Shown one piece after another: positions 34,006 through 47,419 of a DNA stretch of 64,000 bases. How positions within the stretch are numbered: position 1 is the stretch's first letter; each line of letters opens with the position of its first letter. The DNA is from Deuterostichococcus epilithicus. Lineage: Eukaryota; Chlorophyta; Trebouxiophyceae; Prasiolales; Stichococcaceae. The notes beneath the pieces were generated by a model. The model was given only the letters and a program-made list of their open reading frames with translations. It was not told where the DNA came from and made no database searches. Location: assembly GCA_033439295.1 (NCBI GenBank), contig JAVTLE010000005.1:496001-560000 (forward strand), read 5' to 3'. The position numbers and the translations under genes are program-made.

Positions 34006-37000
34006 CTACACTACCTCCGCCTTGTCGCCTTCGACAGACTCGAACATGACAGCCGCAAGGAAAACCCCGCAGGGCGAAGCAAACCCTGCCAGAGGCGAGG
34101 AGGCGCTCAGTAGATGTACGTTGGCAGCCGCAGCACGACCGTGGGTATCTGCACGAAAGGGCGAGGGCTCTTCAGACAACAACTGCAGAAGCACAGGGAG
34201 TTGAGAAGGCACTGTTCGCTCAGCAACCAGGCAGGGTTGAAAGGTGCCCCGAAACTGTGCTGCACTGCACATGTGATCATTCAGAGTTCCCCACACTCTT
34301 GATGCGGTTTCAGGGTTCAGGGTGTGCGCTCACTCTGGCGGTGAAGCGCTGCGGGTCTGGGTCCGACAGGGAGCCCTTGACAAAGGTGAACTCGCCGTGC
34401 AGCACTGCCGGCAGCCGCTGCTGTGGCATGCAGCTCTGGTACGAAAACGCCTCACCGCCTGCAGGAAACAACACCCGAGGCACAATTTGGCATCGGACAC
34501 TCTCCTGCTGCTGCTCCTGCCGCAGCCTTCTGGCCATCGTGCACACTGGCGCAGCAACCTGCGGTGCCATGCATGGCTTGCAGGCTCTCTCTGCACCAAG
34601 TTAAGTCAAGCGGAGTTTGGTCATACCGTTCAGATCACCGGGCTGCAATGCCGCTGAGACATCATGGTGCAAGCTCAGGTCAACATTTGGTAGCGCTCAC
34701 CGGCGTGCAGCACCGGGTGCTCGCCGATGACGCCCTCGCCTAGGATCTCGTTGATCTGCGCGCCGGCGGCATTGCGGATGATCCAGTGCCGCGACTTGAG
34801 CTGCACGCTCTTCAACGGCTTGGCCACACCGCACTCCCGCTGCTCCTTCTCCGACAGCAACGCCAGCATCGTGCTGCAGCCGCGCACCACGGATTACAGC
34901 CTCGGCGTGAGTGGTTGCAGGCACGCGGCGGCTCAGGTGCTGTTCGGATCGCGGCGCTCAGCAAGCAGAAGCAAACCTGCTGTGCGTAATGAAAGCTAGG
35001 GCCATGATCACTGCAGATGCGAACATGACGTGCAGCAGCGCAGACACAGATGGATTACACAGAAGATATGCCCTGCTTGTCGATGCCACAGCTATCCGGG
35101 CCCGAAATTGTACTGACGGACTATCCGCGCAGGACCGCGTAGGACCCCTACCAACGAATCTTTTTGAACAGTGCGGCACCTGTAGGCGAAAAAGAAGCGT
35201 GGCGGGCTGGTGCTTCCGTCCGCGGCGACCCCTTTGCCGCGCGTGTTCTCCGGCACAAATGTCGTCGTCACTTGCACGTGCACTCCGCGCGTGATTGCCC
35301 ACGTCCACGTCTGCAAAGCGGCAAGCACGAGATGGTGGGTGTCAAGAGGCATGTGGCGCGCTTGCCAAGGCAGGACAGGCAGGGCTCTCCCTCTGAATGC
35401 GGATTGTCATCATGGCACATGGGGTGCGAACAGCACCAAGCATCACACCAGGCCGGATGGCGCATCATCCACGGTGAGCAGTGCAAGTATGCGGCAGCCG
35501 GGGCAGCCAGGCAGCAAGGGGGGCCGCACACACCGGCGGCTTCAGGGGGAACAGGCAGATGGCGGGGGTGCGCAGCACGCCCAGCTCGATGCGCGTCTGC
35601 GGCTGCACCGCGACCTGGTAGGCGCCCTCCTGCAGCCGCTTGGCGAACTCCTCGAACCAGCGCAGCATGCCGTCGCAGGCACCTGGGGACAAGACCGCAT
35701 GACCTTGGTGGTGTGGATTTCTGATCACCTCCTTGAACAGCCTGACCAGCGACATGCCCGACGTCCGACTCGCTCCTCATCCCCCAGACCGTATCCAAGT
35801 GGCGCAGCGGTGAACCACAAGGCGGTGTACCACACGGCAGCGCCGGGAGCAGCGCACTGCCCGCACCTGGCTCATCGTCAGGCGGCACGGCATCACACGC
35901 CTTGCGCTTGTCCGCCAGGCACGCCTTGACAATGCCGCTGCCGCAGTCCACTACCATCAGCTTCTTGAGGTTGAAGGAGCCTGCGCATGTGCAGGGCGTG
36001 ACGGCATCACGGCTGAGCTCCAGAATATCAGCCGGCTTGATGCAGGGCGGTAATCTGCATGCTGTGCAGCAGCTCCCGAGCAGAAGCCGACCCACCGGCT
36101 GCAGACAGCAGTATTGCATGCCCGAGGGCCGGGGGTGTTCTGTGGGGCGACGTCAATTTCTGTACATCCGCCCCCGATGAGGCGTACAGAGCGAGTTCCT
36201 GCTCCGTAAGAGGCTACGGGTACATGCCTGCAAACACGATGCGGGGGTCGACATCGTCGGACTTGAAGACTTGGGCCCGCAGTCGCCGTGTCCACAGCAC
36301 CAACCGCCGCAGCGGCAGCATCCGCAGCGACACCAGCTGGTCGAAGTACGAGTACCTACAAGCACAGCACGGCGCAGCGGCTTCACTGTTTACACTTGTG
36401 CAGCGACATCTGGAGAGGAGGCTGTCTAGCGTGAAAGCACAGATGCTGCGCCGCTGCATCCGCCAAGCAGGCTGTGCAGTGCGTAATGGAATGCAGCTCA
36501 TGCACAGACACACCCGCCAAAGAGGCCGTGCAGCGTGGAGGCCGCATCGAGCTGACATTCCCCAGTCGTGTCCGCTGCCGCGTCTGCCGGCAGCTCCTGG
36601 CCGTCGTGGATGCGGTACAGCGCCCGCAGCGCCGCCGGCAGCCGCACCCCCAGCGCCGCCTCGGCGTCTGCCAGCTGCGCCTCTGACGCCCCCGGCCTGC
36701 GACCAGGAAATGGCATCGGCGATTGCTGTGTGTGGGATTCTCCCCGTCAACAGGTTTTACGCCTGGCCTGCAGCCGTATGTCCGCGGCCTCCACGTCTGC
36801 CAGCTGTGCCTGCATGGCGCGGGCCGCGGACCAGAATTTTTTCGCTGCTGTGTGGGAGTCCTGTGTGTGTGGGATGCTTTGGCCGGCAGCCGCACCCCCA
36901 GCGCCGCCTTCGCATCCGGCAGCTGTGCCTCACGCCAGGCCTGCAGCAACGAGCGAACGTGTTCGCACTCATGGTGTGTGGGGCCCTCTGTGTCGGGTTT

Positions 37001-38402
37001 CCTGGCTTCGTCTTGTCAAGACATTTACGCATGGCGCACAGGTGCACGCCCGGTGCTCCCTCCGCATCCGACATGCCGCCTTACTCGCGCCGGGCCTGCA
37101 GTGTTGACTTCGTTGTTTTGTGCCCTCATTGGTCTGTCCCTGTCCCGAGGTCTGGGCCTGCAAAGCGATGCAGGTGCGAGAAGATGCAGCCAGACTCTGC
37201 ATGCCGAATGGGCTCGTCAAGTGCAATCCTGTAAACCATTCCTGGCATACAAACTCGAGGCACTTCAGGCACAGGGGGTTGGGTGTCGCTGATGCAGCAC
37301 ACCTGAGGGTGGCTCGGACCGCGGGTAGGTGCTGATCTGTCCACAACTCGACGACCCACCAGGCAATTTTTGCTCGCACCGCCAACCTGCCATAGCGGAC
37401 GTAGTGCCGCTGCCACGAGATGTAGCTGTTCCTGCGCAAAGGGTCATGGCGAAACATGTTTGGGGCATCGGGACGTGAAGCTTTGCAGTAAATAATAGTT
37501 GCAGCCACGCGCTAGCGTTTGAGTCGATACAGCCAGTGTGCGAGGGAAGTCTGCGCACGACTGACAGTCGTGAACGTGCAGCTTGCGACAGCATCAACTC
37601 TTCCTCTGCAGATAAAATGGATAGTTGCCAGTGACCTAGTCAGGTGGGCGCTCGCCCGGTGTGGCGAGTGCCCTGGCCATCTGCTGCTCTGGCAGGATTC
37701 CTATCTGTTCAGAATTGCAAGCATGCCGAGCAGCATGACTCGCCTGCACTGTGAGCCGATCTAAGCGACGTGCATCACACGACCACATGGATGACGCCCA
37801 AACGGCTTTTGTAAAGCGCATGGCACCTGTAGGATGCAGGTTGCAAGTTGGCGTCGCGCGGCTGGAACAGGCCCCAGTCTTGGCGGCACATGACCTCCCA
37901 CAGCCGCTCCTCGTCCGCCAGGCGACGCCACCGCTTGCACACACAAGACGCCGCGCCAAGGTCTGGCCCCTCCAGCTTGCTGCGGCACATGCTACGCAGT
38001 CAGCATCATCGCTAGCGTGCTTGACAGCCGTTTGACAGTCGTTTCAAGACGCAGAAGCAGGCGCTGAACCTTTTCACAGGCTGGCAGGTGCCATTCTGAA
38101 CAGTCGGACGTGTGCTGGCAGGATCACCTGAAGATCAGCACCATGCAGGCGTCGTTCACGCTGAACAGGCTGAGCGCCAAAAGAGCCTCCGAGGGGTCCA
38201 CACTGCGCTTCTTCAGGTCCGGCGGTCCCGCCATCAGCGGCACGCCTGCTGACTTACGCTTGAGGTTGGGCGGGGCGGGAGGCAGGCTGCCTACTACGCC
38301 CGATTCCTCGGTGTCAACGTCCCTATGCAGGGACGGCGACGAACCGAAGGACATATCCACATCCCGGCGCCACAGGGGCGGCCTGTTGCGGAAGGGCGGC
38401 AT
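34006..38402 (-). CDS. SKIP16: F-box / SUKH / ApaG protein (SKIP16-like)
   Basis: Eleven exons: 38402-38128, 37991-37827, 37431-37303, 36696-36514, 36355-36228, 35980-35867, 35682-35534, 35310-35180, 34873-34701, about 34527-34350 and about 34090-34006. Domains run in plant SKIP16 order: an F-box (DPSEALLALSLFSVNDACMV, then GAASCVCKRWRRLADEERLW), a SMI1/KNR4 (SUKH) domain (PGASEAQLADAEAALGVRLP, then LRALYRIHDGQEL) through FNLKKLMVVDCGSG, and a C-terminal ApaG/DUF525 domain (SRHWIIRNAAGAQINEILGE, GVIGEHPVLHAGE, LHGEFTFVKGSLSDPDP). SKIP16 binds SKP1 in SCF ubiquitin ligases; the client here is unknown. Intron 5 uses a GC donor (GCATGT). The last exon is the least certain. Intron 3 contains three decayed copies of the exon 4 start. 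The Met at 38402 sits ahead of a Pro/Arg/Ser-rich leader. Confidence 0.88.
36620..37100 (-). repeat. Four-copy array of a SKIP16 exon start
   Basis: The start of SUKH exon 4 (about 36620-36700) is repeated at about 36755-36832, 36875-36950 and 37030-37100 in the preceding intron, spaced 120-155 bp. Shared sense blocks are GCAGGC, then GCACAGCTG(G/C)C, GA(C/T)G, GAGGC/AAGGCGGCGCTGGGGGTGCG and GCTGCCGGC. TGTGTGTGGG-type flanks also recur. The array decays with distance, and the outermost copy retains least. Confidence 0.8.
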
Positions 38403-39007
38403 GGCGGTGAAGCGCACGTTAAGGCTCAACACACGGGATACAGGATTGTTGTCTTGAGTACGATCCAGCGGCCAGCCGCCCAGTCGGCGGACCGGGCTTC
38501 TGGCGTCTGCCCAGCGACGAGCGACGTGCAAAATTGCAAAAGTGCTGGCGTTGGGGCGCCGTCCGAGGCTTGCACCTCGGCACCTTAGTCGTGTGTCGCA
38601 ATGCTACAGGGTGCCTACTTTTGTGGCGGTGCATGCGGCGGAGCGGCGCTGCGGGTTCTCAAGCCCAACACAACTTGCGAAAACAGCGCTGCGCTTGACA
38701 GCTAGACATGCTGACAAGCGTTCCGACCGTTGCCCATACGGGGCTGGCCGTGCCGGGTTGGTGAACGCGTGCTTTCTGCAGATGTGCCCCCGAGAAGCTG
38801 CATTGTTGCGCAATAATGGGGGAGGTTCAACTAAGGGTACACCAGACCACAAGAAGGTGTAATGCCTCTGGGACAGTGTCGAACCATGAGCATGGTGGCA
38901 AGCTACAAAACCAGACACCGAGCAGATCAGCTGAGACGGTGATCGACTTGCTTTGCAGAGTACGTCTTTTATCCGCATGGGTTTAGGCACGCGCTCCCCA
39001 CAAATAA
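38403..39007. other. Spacer between SKIP16-like and NFU1
   Basis: Promoter side of the SKIP16-like gene and 3' flank of NFU1. No gene is recognised. Confidence 0.45.
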
Positions 39008-41020
39008 TCAGTTGGACAGCTGCGCCTCCATCTTGGCGAACTCGGACTCCCCGACCTTGTCGCTCTCGGCCTGCACCTCGACCACCTCTTGCACCTGCGT
39101 CCCGCACGCCGGAGATTGGCAGGCTTTGCAGCGTCGGCATGCAACAGCTGCTGACACGCGCTCTAAAGACCTCGGCATCATGTGGTCCAGCTACAAAAGC
39201 TGTCCTCCGCATCTCTGCCTGCAGCTCCTTCGTGTGCCGCTGCCGCACATCAAGAGTGCGCTGCAGCTGTGAAACGCCCACCTCGGGGATGTAGTGCTTG
39301 AGCATGCCCTCGATGCCGCTCTTCAGCGTGACCTGCCAGCAGAGGTGAGCGGCGCCGTCAGCAGATGTGCTGACGACATGATGCTGCAGGACAAGCTTGC
39401 GCAAATGCCAGCACGCCTGGCCGTCAAATGCTGCAACTGCATGTCCTTCGAGTTTATAAGACTCTCAGCCAGGACGCAATAGCAGCACCACTCGACCAGG
39501 TTCTGAGCCAAGTGTAGGGGATGCAGCGGCAACAGCAAAGCCGAATCAGATACCGCTGAGGAGGGGCAGCCGGAGCAGGCGCCGCGCATCTCTAGCAGCA
39601 CCCGTCCGGACGCCTCCTCAAAGCCCTGGTAGACGATGTCGCCGCCATCCTCCTGTTGCACGTCAATAGAGTAGCAAGTTGCGAGATTTGAATTTTCTGC
39701 CGCTTTGCTTGATTTACTGAGGGGAAAAGCAGTCCTGGCATGTGTTGCCTTGTGAGCGTGCGCCATTGCAAGCAAGCAAAAGCGTGCTGACCTGCACGGC
39801 CGGGCGAATGCGTGTCTCCAGCAGCTCCTTGATCATCGCGACGATCTGCAGCCCAGCAGTACGAATGTGTCTTAGATATGTGCTATTTCCAACATTTGTC
39901 AGGGACCCCGTCATGGTGCGTCGGCACATAGGTGGCAGCAGTTGTACCGCATACCAGGCGACTGGCTGTCACCTGGGTGTAAAGGTACAACAAGCGGCGA
40001 CAAGCGACGAAGAGTGCCACACTGCTTGCGGCATGCGTCTGCCAAGGTGCCCCAGGGCGCCAGGAAGCTCACCTCGCTGTCATCGTCGTTGATGGCTGTG
40101 TCTGAGGCCTGGCTGGAGGCATCGAGAAAGAGCGGGTCACCTGCATGAAGTGAGGCCTCCGACTCAGTGTGCCAGAAACTACAGCAGCACGCTGTCTCGA
40201 GCTGCGGCGGAAACGCACTGCGCCTGTGGGACTAGCATGGATCCGTTTTCACAGGGTTCCTGTTGATGCAGTGCTTGTTGTGGACGGCTGTTGCCATCTG
40301 CACGATGGATTCGCATGCTGCAGAAATGATCCTGGCAGGAATCGGCGGCATTCCTCAATGGTGTACCTGATGTGTAGTGGTCCATGATGGCCGCAAAAAT
40401 GTCCGGCTTGAGCACCGACCAGGGGTACTCGTCTGATTTTGTGACCGTCACAAAGTCGCCACCGAAAAACACTGACGACACGCCATCAATGCCGAAGAGC
40501 CGCTTCGCCAGCGGCGACGCCATCGCCTCTCGTGCGCTCTTGAATTCTGTGCTGCCGGACTGCGATTTGATAGGCGAGGGCCTTTCAGCGCAGCCACTTG
40601 GACATGCGAAGGTGTGCACACAGCCCAACATACACGGTCCGAGGCCTCCTGCCAACCCAGCAGGGCTCACCTCCATGACCCCTTGCCCCGGCATGAACAT
40701 GAGGCTCGTCGGGTTAGGCGTCGGCTGCGTCTGTATGAACATGCCCCGCTGCTGCTGCCCCGCCGCCATGGCCGGACCTGCGCGCAGGTCGCCCGAAACT
40801 TGGTCCCACGCAGTCGAGCAGATTCCGGTCATGTTTTCAGGGCTGGGACACATATGTTGTCCCGGATCATGTACGGCATCCAAATCCGTTTCGGTTCAGC
40901 ACTCTTACCTCGAAGGGCTGTGCGTGGGAGGCTGTTGGCCAGCGATCCCCATTGCAGCTCAGCCGCTAGTGCAGTGGCAGTCCTGCCGGAAAAGCCAGCG
41001 ACTGCCGCAGGCTCAGCCAT
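39008..41020 (-). CDS. NFU1: NFU1-type mitochondrial Fe-S cluster scaffold
   Basis: Eight exons join in phase: 41020-40909, 40777-40671, 40559-40367, 40140-40073, 39845-39792, 39652-39554, 39332-39282 and 39094-39008 (256 residues). NFU1 delivers 4Fe-4S clusters to late targets such as lipoate synthase and complexes I/II. The N-terminal presequence ([20 protein letters not shown]) is uncharged to weakly basic and helical. The Nfu N domain follows ([20 protein letters not shown], then [39 protein letters not shown]), then the NifU-like C-terminal domain ([20 protein letters not shown]) with the cluster-binding CSGC in [12 protein letters not shown]. The domain order and length match human and plant mitochondrial NFU. 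Intron 1 has a strong donor (GTAAGA), and its phase supports the first exon chosen. Confidence 0.94.
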
Positions 41021-42786
41021 CTGCAAACACATGCACAATGTAGGGACAGGAAGACGGTAGCGCGGCAGAAAGGAGCACATTGGAAGGAGGGGACAGTAGC
41101 GGGGCATGGCCTCAGCTCGTGAGCAGCTATGGCACTGCCGCAAGCACAAGCGCGCTTCGCAGACAAATATTACATGCTGTTGGCCCGCACACAGATTGAG
41201 CTGAAGACAGATTGCATGTTGTTTATTTCAAAGACGGACACACTCACCGTGCGCAGGCAGCGGGCACACCCAGCGCATGCTGGCGTCGCGCCTGCTTGGC
41301 GTGCAAGGCCTGTCAGTGCACGCACAGACGTCCGAAGCATCTTCTGGCGCCCTCTGATTCAATCTCAAAAAGTCACGATCGTAACTCTTTGAAGCACACG
41401 AGCCCGCTTGTGCACCAATGCGAAGTGTCGTAAAGATGGAGCAGCGATGCTTCCGGAACAAGGCGCACTGTCGCGTGTGGACTCGGCAGCTGAGCACCGG
41501 AAATTTCTCCTTGGCAAACTCTTGCAGAATGTACTTTGACAAGGTTGGACGAGTGAAGTGATTGAAGGTGACTTCAGCAATGCAGGGGAGGGGCAGGTTT
41601 CTGTGCTTCTGTCCCTTGACGGGGAACTCAGCAAATTCACGGGAAGGGGATTCGAGATGTCAGCACGGGACCCTCAGAGCCTGGTTCCAGTCGAGGTGCA
41701 GGCACTCTGCGGCGTATGTTTGCCTGCCAAATCACCCCAATCGATTTTCCGAGCGCCTGATCCGCCAGTTCGTGACCCACCGCCACGCATCTTGGCTGCC
41801 CTGGGCGCGACTGCCCATCTCACGAACGAGTTTACGTGACCAGAAGCTCGGTCGCGGTGAAGCTGCGCGGAGGACGGCAGCCATTAGCAGCCGCACCCGT
41901 TGCGCGAGACGAAGGGCTGTTTCTGGCGCTGAGGCTTGAATTTGAGCAGACAGCACGGCCTCGACTGACTTTTCTTGGGATGACACGGCTCGGATGCAGC
42001 CTCGAAGGCTTGGTGCAGCATTCAACCAGGGGCCCGCGGTGGCTGGGGAGCTGAGCTTTATCTCAACAGCTGAATGGCGGCGGAGCAGCAGCAGCCGGTG
42101 CTACCTTTCGGCACGACTCTCCACCATTTAGGCGAGTGGTGCAAAACCGCGGTACAGGCCACAGTCCGGCCGAGATGCGCGCAGGCCTGTGCTCGTCAGT
42201 CGTCATGTCTCTTCATTGCTTGGAATGTTGTGAGTGAGCCAGCGGACGAGGCCCAGGCGGCCACACAGCTCGTACTCAGCAGCTTGGTCTGACTGGACCA
42301 CCTCGGTTGGTCATCACACACCCCCCATTCTGCCAATTTTGGCGTTTCGGACAGATCACTAGAACGTCAGTCATTCGACTGTGTGAAGGCGAGAACCGCA
42401 GCCGGCCTTCTATGGCATCATGCCATATGCACATGTCAGATACGGCATGTGCAGCATGCTGCCCAGGGGGCGCGGGAGCAGGAACCCCAGAACTTTGACA
42501 CCTGTGGGCATCTGGCCAGATCCCATCCATGAGTCACATTCGCTCTGATGTTTTCTTGATGCATCGTGATCTTTGGGATCTGATTACCAGATTTCCTCGA
42601 CCGGATGACCCCTGACATGACGTTTGTGCCCAACATCGTGCGTCGAACATCAGGATCCAGTTCAGGCATTGCGACGATCTCGCGTCATTCTCGTCATACC
42701 GGCTCTAATCTCCATGTGTTGGATGCGGAACAGCACAGCGCCAGGCCGCTCTCCAGGTCGAAATTGCGCCAGAGGCTCTCAGCCAT
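41021..42786. other. Unassigned 1.8-kb region
   Basis: Divergent spacer between NFU1 and the glycosyltransferase gene. A minus-strand frame at 41732-42025 is basic and Ala/Arg-rich, and a plus-strand frame occupies 41558-41839. Neither shows a recognised domain or splice-consistent partner. A short lineage-specific gene is possible. Confidence 0.3.
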
Positions 42787-45700
42787 GATATCAGCGCAGA
42801 CACGGCAGGCGTTGGCGTCACAGCCGGCGCTGCAGCTGGCGTCGGCTGCAGCCTCGGCGCTGCGGCAGGTGTTTGCCATCTGCTGCCACACAGTGGGTCC
42901 CTCCATCTGGGCTGCTGCTGATCGCGCTCGCGCCCGGCTGCGCCGCAGGCTGCGGGTGCCCGGCGGGATGGGAGCTGGGGATGCGGGGCCCGACGCCTGG
43001 GGAACCGCAGTATCGGCCCGCCGACCTGGTGGACTTCCTAGTGCACCGCAGCTTCCGCAGCTTCCAGCAGGTGCGTGCCCTCACTGTACATCTAGACTGC
43101 CCGTTGAGACTGCCGGCCACCAGCATGAGCATGCCGACTGGGGAAACTAGCGGGTGTGCAGACGCGGCGCCTCTTCGCAGGCTTTGAGGACACACCCACG
43201 CGTCTCCTGGTTGTGCCCTGGCAGGGCCTCTGGGGTTGCAGTCGATTCTCGATGTCGATTTTCGATTGTTGTCGAGGCTGTGTCAAGTTTGCAGTGAGCA
43301 AAACGGTGCGCCGCGCCACAGCATGGACCGCCTGCTGCAGGAAGCAACTGGGCTGGGTTCGTGCAGCAGACACGATGCAGCTGCCCATCGTGCTGGCTGC
43401 AGGGGGGGCTGACGCCGACGCGCAAGCTGCGGGTGGCCTACATGCTGCCGCACCACAACATCACGGGCGGCATGAAGTGCCTCGTGGAACACATCCGCCT
43501 GCTTCGCAGCCGCGGCCACACCACCATCGCCGTGCACAGGTGCTCGCGCCTCTGGACCTCGCCCCGGAACCCACTCCTTGCCCGAGCAGCTGGCAGGGCC
43601 GAGGGTTGTGCTGGCAGGCTTGTGCGGAGCTTCGCTTGCCTGAAGCCAGGGACAGCATCGAAGTTCCGCAGGTCAGCACGCCGGCGACGCCAGGGCGAAA
43701 ACTCTTGCCCCGAAAACGAGCCGTCCTGTGGGAGCCTCACAAAATCCAGGCTGCAGAGCGGGCAGCAGGGGGCCAGCAAGGTCCACAGTCCATTCCCCGG
43801 TATCGTTCCTGACACCAGACCGCCCAGTTGCGGCAGCCTCGAGCCGGCATCGCCACAGGCGGCCACGCTGCACTGCAGGTCGGACACCGCGGCGCGGGCC
43901 ATGCCGCCGTGGACCAACGAGGAGGCGGACGTGGACGTCGTGTGCCGCCTGCACCAGCGGCTGGCGGACGTGTACCCCGCCGCCGAGATTGACGTGTGCG
44001 TCGTCGGCATCTTCCACCAGGTGTGCTGCGCCGCGTTTGTGCCGCAGCGTCGCATCCCTGGCCTTGCACCTGCGTCGCAGCCGTCGCCGGATCTGTGTGC
44101 GTCGGTCGCGCCTGCACCTCCTCGGGTCACTCGCCTGAACTTTCCAGCTGTGTCCAGGTCCGTCTGGCATGTGCAGGCTCCAGCACTTGGTGCGCACACT
44201 GGACCCCCCAGCGCACTTCAAGCTCGCATATCCCCATTCGGTCCTGTTGCAAAGCGCAGGTGGCTGAGCTGCTCATGGGTGTCCCGGCGCCGGTCGTATA
44301 CTGGGAGCAGGGCCACGAGTGGGTGTTTGGCGACCCCATACGCTTCCAGGTGCCCGCCTCCCTTCTGATGCAGGAGTGCTCACAGTGTCGCGAGCAGCAG
44401 GTGACAGCAGCGTCAATTTCGCTGTGCATCGAGTTGGGAGCTGCCACGGCTGCCAGCAGCACAAACACGGCTTTGCAACAGTCGTGCGTCTGGTGGTGAA
44501 AGTCGCCGCATCGTTACGCGCTGGCACCAGCAAAGTGCAAGCTAGAGCTTCGGGATCTGCTGCAAAGACCCTGCAGTGGCAGTGCTCCTGTCTCACAATT
44601 GCAGGCCTGCCCCGCTCTCGTGCTGAACCGCTTTTCAGTCAACGGCGGGCTAAACCCTGACTCACTGGTCTGACATGCAATTGCAGGAGGCGCACAACTA
44701 CAAGAAGCAGGATCAGTTGTTCCACATGGTCATGCACCTGCCCTGCGCGCTTGCCGCCGTCAGCGAGGCCGTCCAGGTGAGCCGACAACCCTTGCTGGTC
44801 CGTCTGCAACAAGCGGCTTAGCGCCGTTCCAAGCAGCTGCTTATGTGAGCTTGTGACCGAGCCTGTGAAGGAATTGCACCCGCCCTGTGCGCTGGCCGTC
44901 GTCAGCGAGGCCTGCCTGGTGGTTACGACTGCTTGTCAGTCTGTAATAAAGCGTATGAACTTGAGCAAGGACTGTCACGCAAGCTGCGGAGATGGTCGAC
45001 CGGTGCAACAACTTCGCAGCCTCTTCAGGCTTCGGGAGCACAGAACTGTGGCATATATGCTGCAGTGATGCAACAGAGCGATGACACCAAGCTCTCTGGA
45101 ATGCAGACGATACTGGGGACAGAGTTTGGGCGGCAGCCGCTGATCATCCCCAATGGCATCGACTGCCACCGCTTCACGCCGGGGCCGCGGTCACATATTC
45201 CCCCCACCGCAACCATGCTGTGTGTGCCTGGCGGCCAGGTGCAGCGATTCGTTCTTCGGCAAGCCTCACTCTCTTGCACGTTCGGTTCCAGAACAGCCGG
45301 CCAGGACCAGGCAGGGCCTGCGTTCTGTGAAGGCTGCGTTGCCACTGCGCGCCCGTCGCACCGCCCAAGGCTGCAGCCACAGCCAAATACCATTGTCGTA
45401 CATGACCTGTCACACCCGCCGAACTGGGACGGCGACAAGTCGGTGCTGCTGGTCCGCGTTCGGACGTTTTCATGTTTGCCTCAGCTGACAGTGAAGATTC
45501 ATTCACCTAAGGTGTTTGCACAGGGCTTGCCGCCGCCGCCGAAGCGGGAGGGCGAGAAGTCGGTGCTGCTGGTGGGCAACCCGGCGCTGCCTCTCAAGGG
45601 CTTTGATGTGGCGCTGGCCGCGCTGGCCGCCGTGCACCGCGTGCTGCCCATTCGGGTGGGACAATCTGTTCCACACTGTGTAGCAGGCACAGTGCTCCTG

Positions 45701-47363
45701 CACCGTCCTTGTGGAACTGGCACTAGGCTGGCGTTTCACATTTGAATGGTGTTTGGATGAAGGCTGTTGCCTGGCTCGTCCATGGCACCTTCCCCACTTG
45801 CCCCTGTCTGGCTGCACTCTCAAACATTGTATCGTGAGCGTATCCTGAGCCGGATGACAGGTCGTCACTGTGCTGCGTAGGTGACCTGGGTGTGCCAGTC
45901 AGTGCCGTCGGCGGCGCATCTGCCTGTTCTGCCTGCCTGCGGCCTCACCCTGGACCTGCATGTCAGCCCTCCACAGGTGGGTCCTCGACCGGGGTGTGTC
46001 TCGACGCTTCTCCTGCACCAGGTTCAGAGGAGCCATGAGCCATGCATTTGCTGTCTCTTCCGCCCGAAACATTCTTCAGGGTGGTGACCTGGCGCGTGCA
46101 GTCCCCGCCTGTCTCGTCCCAGCTCACGTCCAGCCCATCTCTCCTGCTTGTTGTCATGGCATTTGCTCTGTGGGCGCTTGGTGCACAAACACTTTGGTTT
46201 CTGAGGTGTGCAGGACGACCTTGCAGCATTGTACCGCGGCCACGACGCGATGCTGTTCACCAGCCGCTATGAGGCTTGGGGCATGCCGGGTGAGTCGTGC
46301 TCGAGCCGCACTCGTGTCCTCAGCGGCTGCCGAAAGCTGCGAGCTTGCGGCGGGGAGCTACCTGGGACTCCAAAGAACTGCCGTGCAGCGCATGTCCGCT
46401 CCTTACACCAAGGTTGTGGTCGCCTGTCCCTTTCCACGCTTAGTCGAACACGTTGAACTCCCAGGCCACGAGGAACATGAAGCCATACATACATACCAAA
46501 CATCCGTGCTGGTTGCCGTGCCTGCAGTCATGGAGGCGATGGCCTCCGGGCTGGCGGTCGTCGCCACACGCTGCCTGGGCGTCGCCACCTTTGCGCAGCA
46601 CGCCCAAAATTGCTTGCTGGCCGACACACAGGCGCATTCCGCCCTTCGGCCGCAGTGCTAGCGATGGTCGCATCATTGCATCCTCGGCATATGTGAGCAT
46701 GCCCACGCATCAGTGACACTCAAAGGCGCTTGCTGGTCAAGCGGCGGAGGGCGACCCCAGCAGTGAGCCAGGCTCTGTCCAGCCACAGCACGCCGGCCTC
46801 ACTCTGCGCCAGCCCCTTATGTGAACAGCACGTGTGAACGACTGCTGCGCCGGCCCACCCCGCAGGACGTGCTGGGGCTGGCGCAGGCGCTGCTGCGGGT
46901 GCTGACGGACGAGAAGCTGCGGGCGCGGCTGGCGCTGGCGGCGCGGCACACCGCGCTGCGCTTCACGCCCGAGGCCATCACTGACAGGTGTGTGTGCATG
47001 CATGTGCGAGGAGGCCCGCCGGCGCACCTCCCCTGTGTAACCCAGAGTCTGTACCCGTCATCTGTACCCGTCCGCTGATGCCATTGCGTGGCGGTGCTCG
47101 GCGCCTGTGTGATGCGTCTGGTCCGTCCGAGTTGTGTCCGAACTGGTAGCGGCAGCGCACAGCCTGTGCTCTGGACATGAGTCGCTCCTACGGGCGCATC
47201 ACGGGCGCAGGCTGGAGGCGGTGCTGTACAGCCTGACGGCGGTGTCGTCGGAGGTGCTGGCGCTTCGCCACCCGGCGCTGGGGCCGCTGCAGCTGGCTGC
47301 GTCCTGGGCCTCCACCGCCTGCGCCAAGCCGCCACCGCAGCCTGGACAGCAGCCTGGGCAAGC

Positions 47364-47419
<56 letters not shown>

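Noticed and set aside
36620-37100. Four true repeat exons of a repeat protein
   Set aside because: Only the innermost copy keeps the frame and a complete SUKH segment; the others contain stops or frame changes and diverge outward.
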